In this document: piece after piece, positions 22,229-23,049 of the stretch
Numbering within the stretch: position 1 is the stretch's first letter
How the letters are laid out: the number at the start of each line of letters is the position of its first letter
NCBI GenBank assembly: GCA_003161495.1
Contig: PMOP01000386.1
Coordinates: forward strand, 1 to 23,049
Origin: Acidobacteriota bacterium
Lineage (GTDB): Bacteria > Acidobacteriota > Terriglobia > Acidiferrales > UBA7541
Direction: 5' to 3'
Length of the DNA stretch: 23,049 nucleotides
Notes under the pieces: generated by a model
Databases searched by the model: none
Seen by the model: the letters and a program-made list of their open reading frames with translations, nothing else
Told to the model about the DNA's origin: nothing
Program-made: the position numbers and the translations under genes

Positions 22229-23049
22229 ATGCCCGATAAAAAATCCAGCCATTCCGCACCAATTGCTTCTCCGGAGTCGCGCTACTGGTTTTCCCGCCAC
22301 TCCAAGTCGATCATCTTTTTGATTTTGACGCTGGCCGTGGTCGGAGTGTATGAAGCGCTCTCGCTCCCCATCGCGGTTTTCCCGGCCACCAATTTTCCGC
22401 GCATCATCGTGGGCGTGGATAACGGCGTGATGCCCATCGAGCAGATGGAAGTCACGATCACTCGCCCGCTGGAAAACGCCGTGAACAGCGTGCCGGGCCT
22501 CGAAGATGTGCGCTCGACGACCAGCCGGGGATCGGCCGAAATCGATTTGTCCTTCAACTGGAACGTGGACATGATCACCACGCTCCAGCTCGTGAATTCC
22601 GAAATCGCGCGCGTGCAAAGCACGCTGCCCACCACGGCGGCGATTGAAACGCACCGCCTCGATTTCGCGAGCTTTCCGATTATTGGCTACAGCCTGACGT
22701 CCGAAAAAATCCCGCAAACGCAGCTTTGGGAAATCGCCACGTATGACATGAAGCCTCGCTTGAACCGGCTGAACGGGGTCGCCACCGTCGTCGTTCAGGG
22801 AGGACAGACCCCGGAATTTCAGGTGACGCCCGATCCTTCCAAAATGCTGCGCGCTCACGTCACCGTGCAGGACATTCTGGATGCCGCCAATCACACGAAC
22901 ATTGTCGATTCGCCCGGCCTTCTGAGCCGCAACCACCAGTTGTTTCTTGGCTTAATCGATTCGCAGGTTCACAACGCGGATGACATCGGCAACATGGTCA
23001 TCAAGAACGTGGGCGACGCTCCGGTTCGCGTGCATGACGTTGGCACGGT
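22229..23049 (+). CDS. RND efflux permease, N-terminal part (3' end outside window)
   Basis: Open from the ATG at 22229 to the window end, 273 complete codons, no stop. TM1 is about 27-46 (IIFLILTLAVVGVYEAL), followed by LPIAVFPATNFPRIIV. Then comes the pore-domain pattern RPLENAVNSVPGLEDV, STTSRGSAEIDLSF and NSEIARVQSTLPTTA, characteristic of RND pumps. Full-length members have about 1000-1050 residues, so about a quarter is seen. It starts 111 bp after the adaptor gene in the same operon; a weak AGGT precedes the start. An overlapping ATG at 22224 is in another frame. The pump uses proton motive force; hydrophobic-drug type is more likely than heavy-metal type, but sequence seen here does not decide it. 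Confidence 0.92.
   Translation, partial: MPDKKSSHSAPIASPESRYWFSRHSKSIIFLILTLAVVGVYEALSLPIAVFPATNFPRIIVGVDNGVMPIEQMEVTITRPLENAVNSVPGLEDVRSTTSRGSAEIDLSFNWNVDMITTLQLVNSEIARVQSTLPTTAAIETHRLDFASFPIIGYSLTSEKIPQTQLWEIATYDMKPRLNRLNGVATVVVQGGQTPEFQVTPDPSKMLRAHVTVQDILDAANHTNIVDSPGLLSRNHQLFLGLIDSQVHNADDIGNMVIKNVGDAPVRVHDVGT

Overview
The window looks like a chromosomal piece of an Acidobacteriota (Terriglobia-type) bacterium. This rests on a very large Oar-like TonB-dependent receptor with an N-terminal carboxypeptidase-regulatory-like domain, a secreted fusion of cytochrome c and a Vgb-type propeller, PEGA/Ig-like/OmpA architecture and moderate-to-high GC. All are typical of that phylum, but the assignment is an inference from protein style; there is no rRNA or tRNA in the window.

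Region 1 (1-10.8 kb) is a signalling block centred on cyclic di-GMP and phosphotransfer. It opens with the tail of a response regulator that overlaps (ATGA) a REC-PAS-GGDEF-EAL protein. A convergent single-domain PilZ protein follows. Next comes a co-directional set: TonB-dependent receptor, periplasmic YfiR-family (DUF4154) protein, membrane hybrid histidine kinase with a CHASE8-like sensor, and REC-PilZ response regulator. A small secreted lytic-transglycosylase-like protein and a membrane HD-GYP protein close the block. The receptor/YfiR/CHASE8-kinase trio resembles the YfiB-YfiR-YfiN system of Pseudomonas. Here the outer-membrane partner is a TonB receptor and the output is a histidine kinase rather than a diguanylate cyclase. 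It is the best candidate in the window for a little-described system.

Region 2 (10.8-18.9 kb) is on the minus strand. It holds the Oar-like receptor with a clear intrinsic terminator, a di-haem cytochrome/propeller protein with a good sigma-70-like promoter, and an OmpA-family protein with PEGA and Ig-like domains.

Region 3 (19.3 kb to the end) is a plus-strand tripartite efflux operon: TolC-like outer-membrane factor, lipoprotein adaptor and the N-terminal part of an RND permease, which runs off the window. Between the OmpA-family gene and this operon lie two near-identical palindromes of the form TATCG-N5-CGATA, probably operators for an unidentified regulator. A weaker relative overlaps the putative -10 box of the transglycosylase-like gene.

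I saw no mobile elements, CRISPR arrays, rRNA or tRNA genes.
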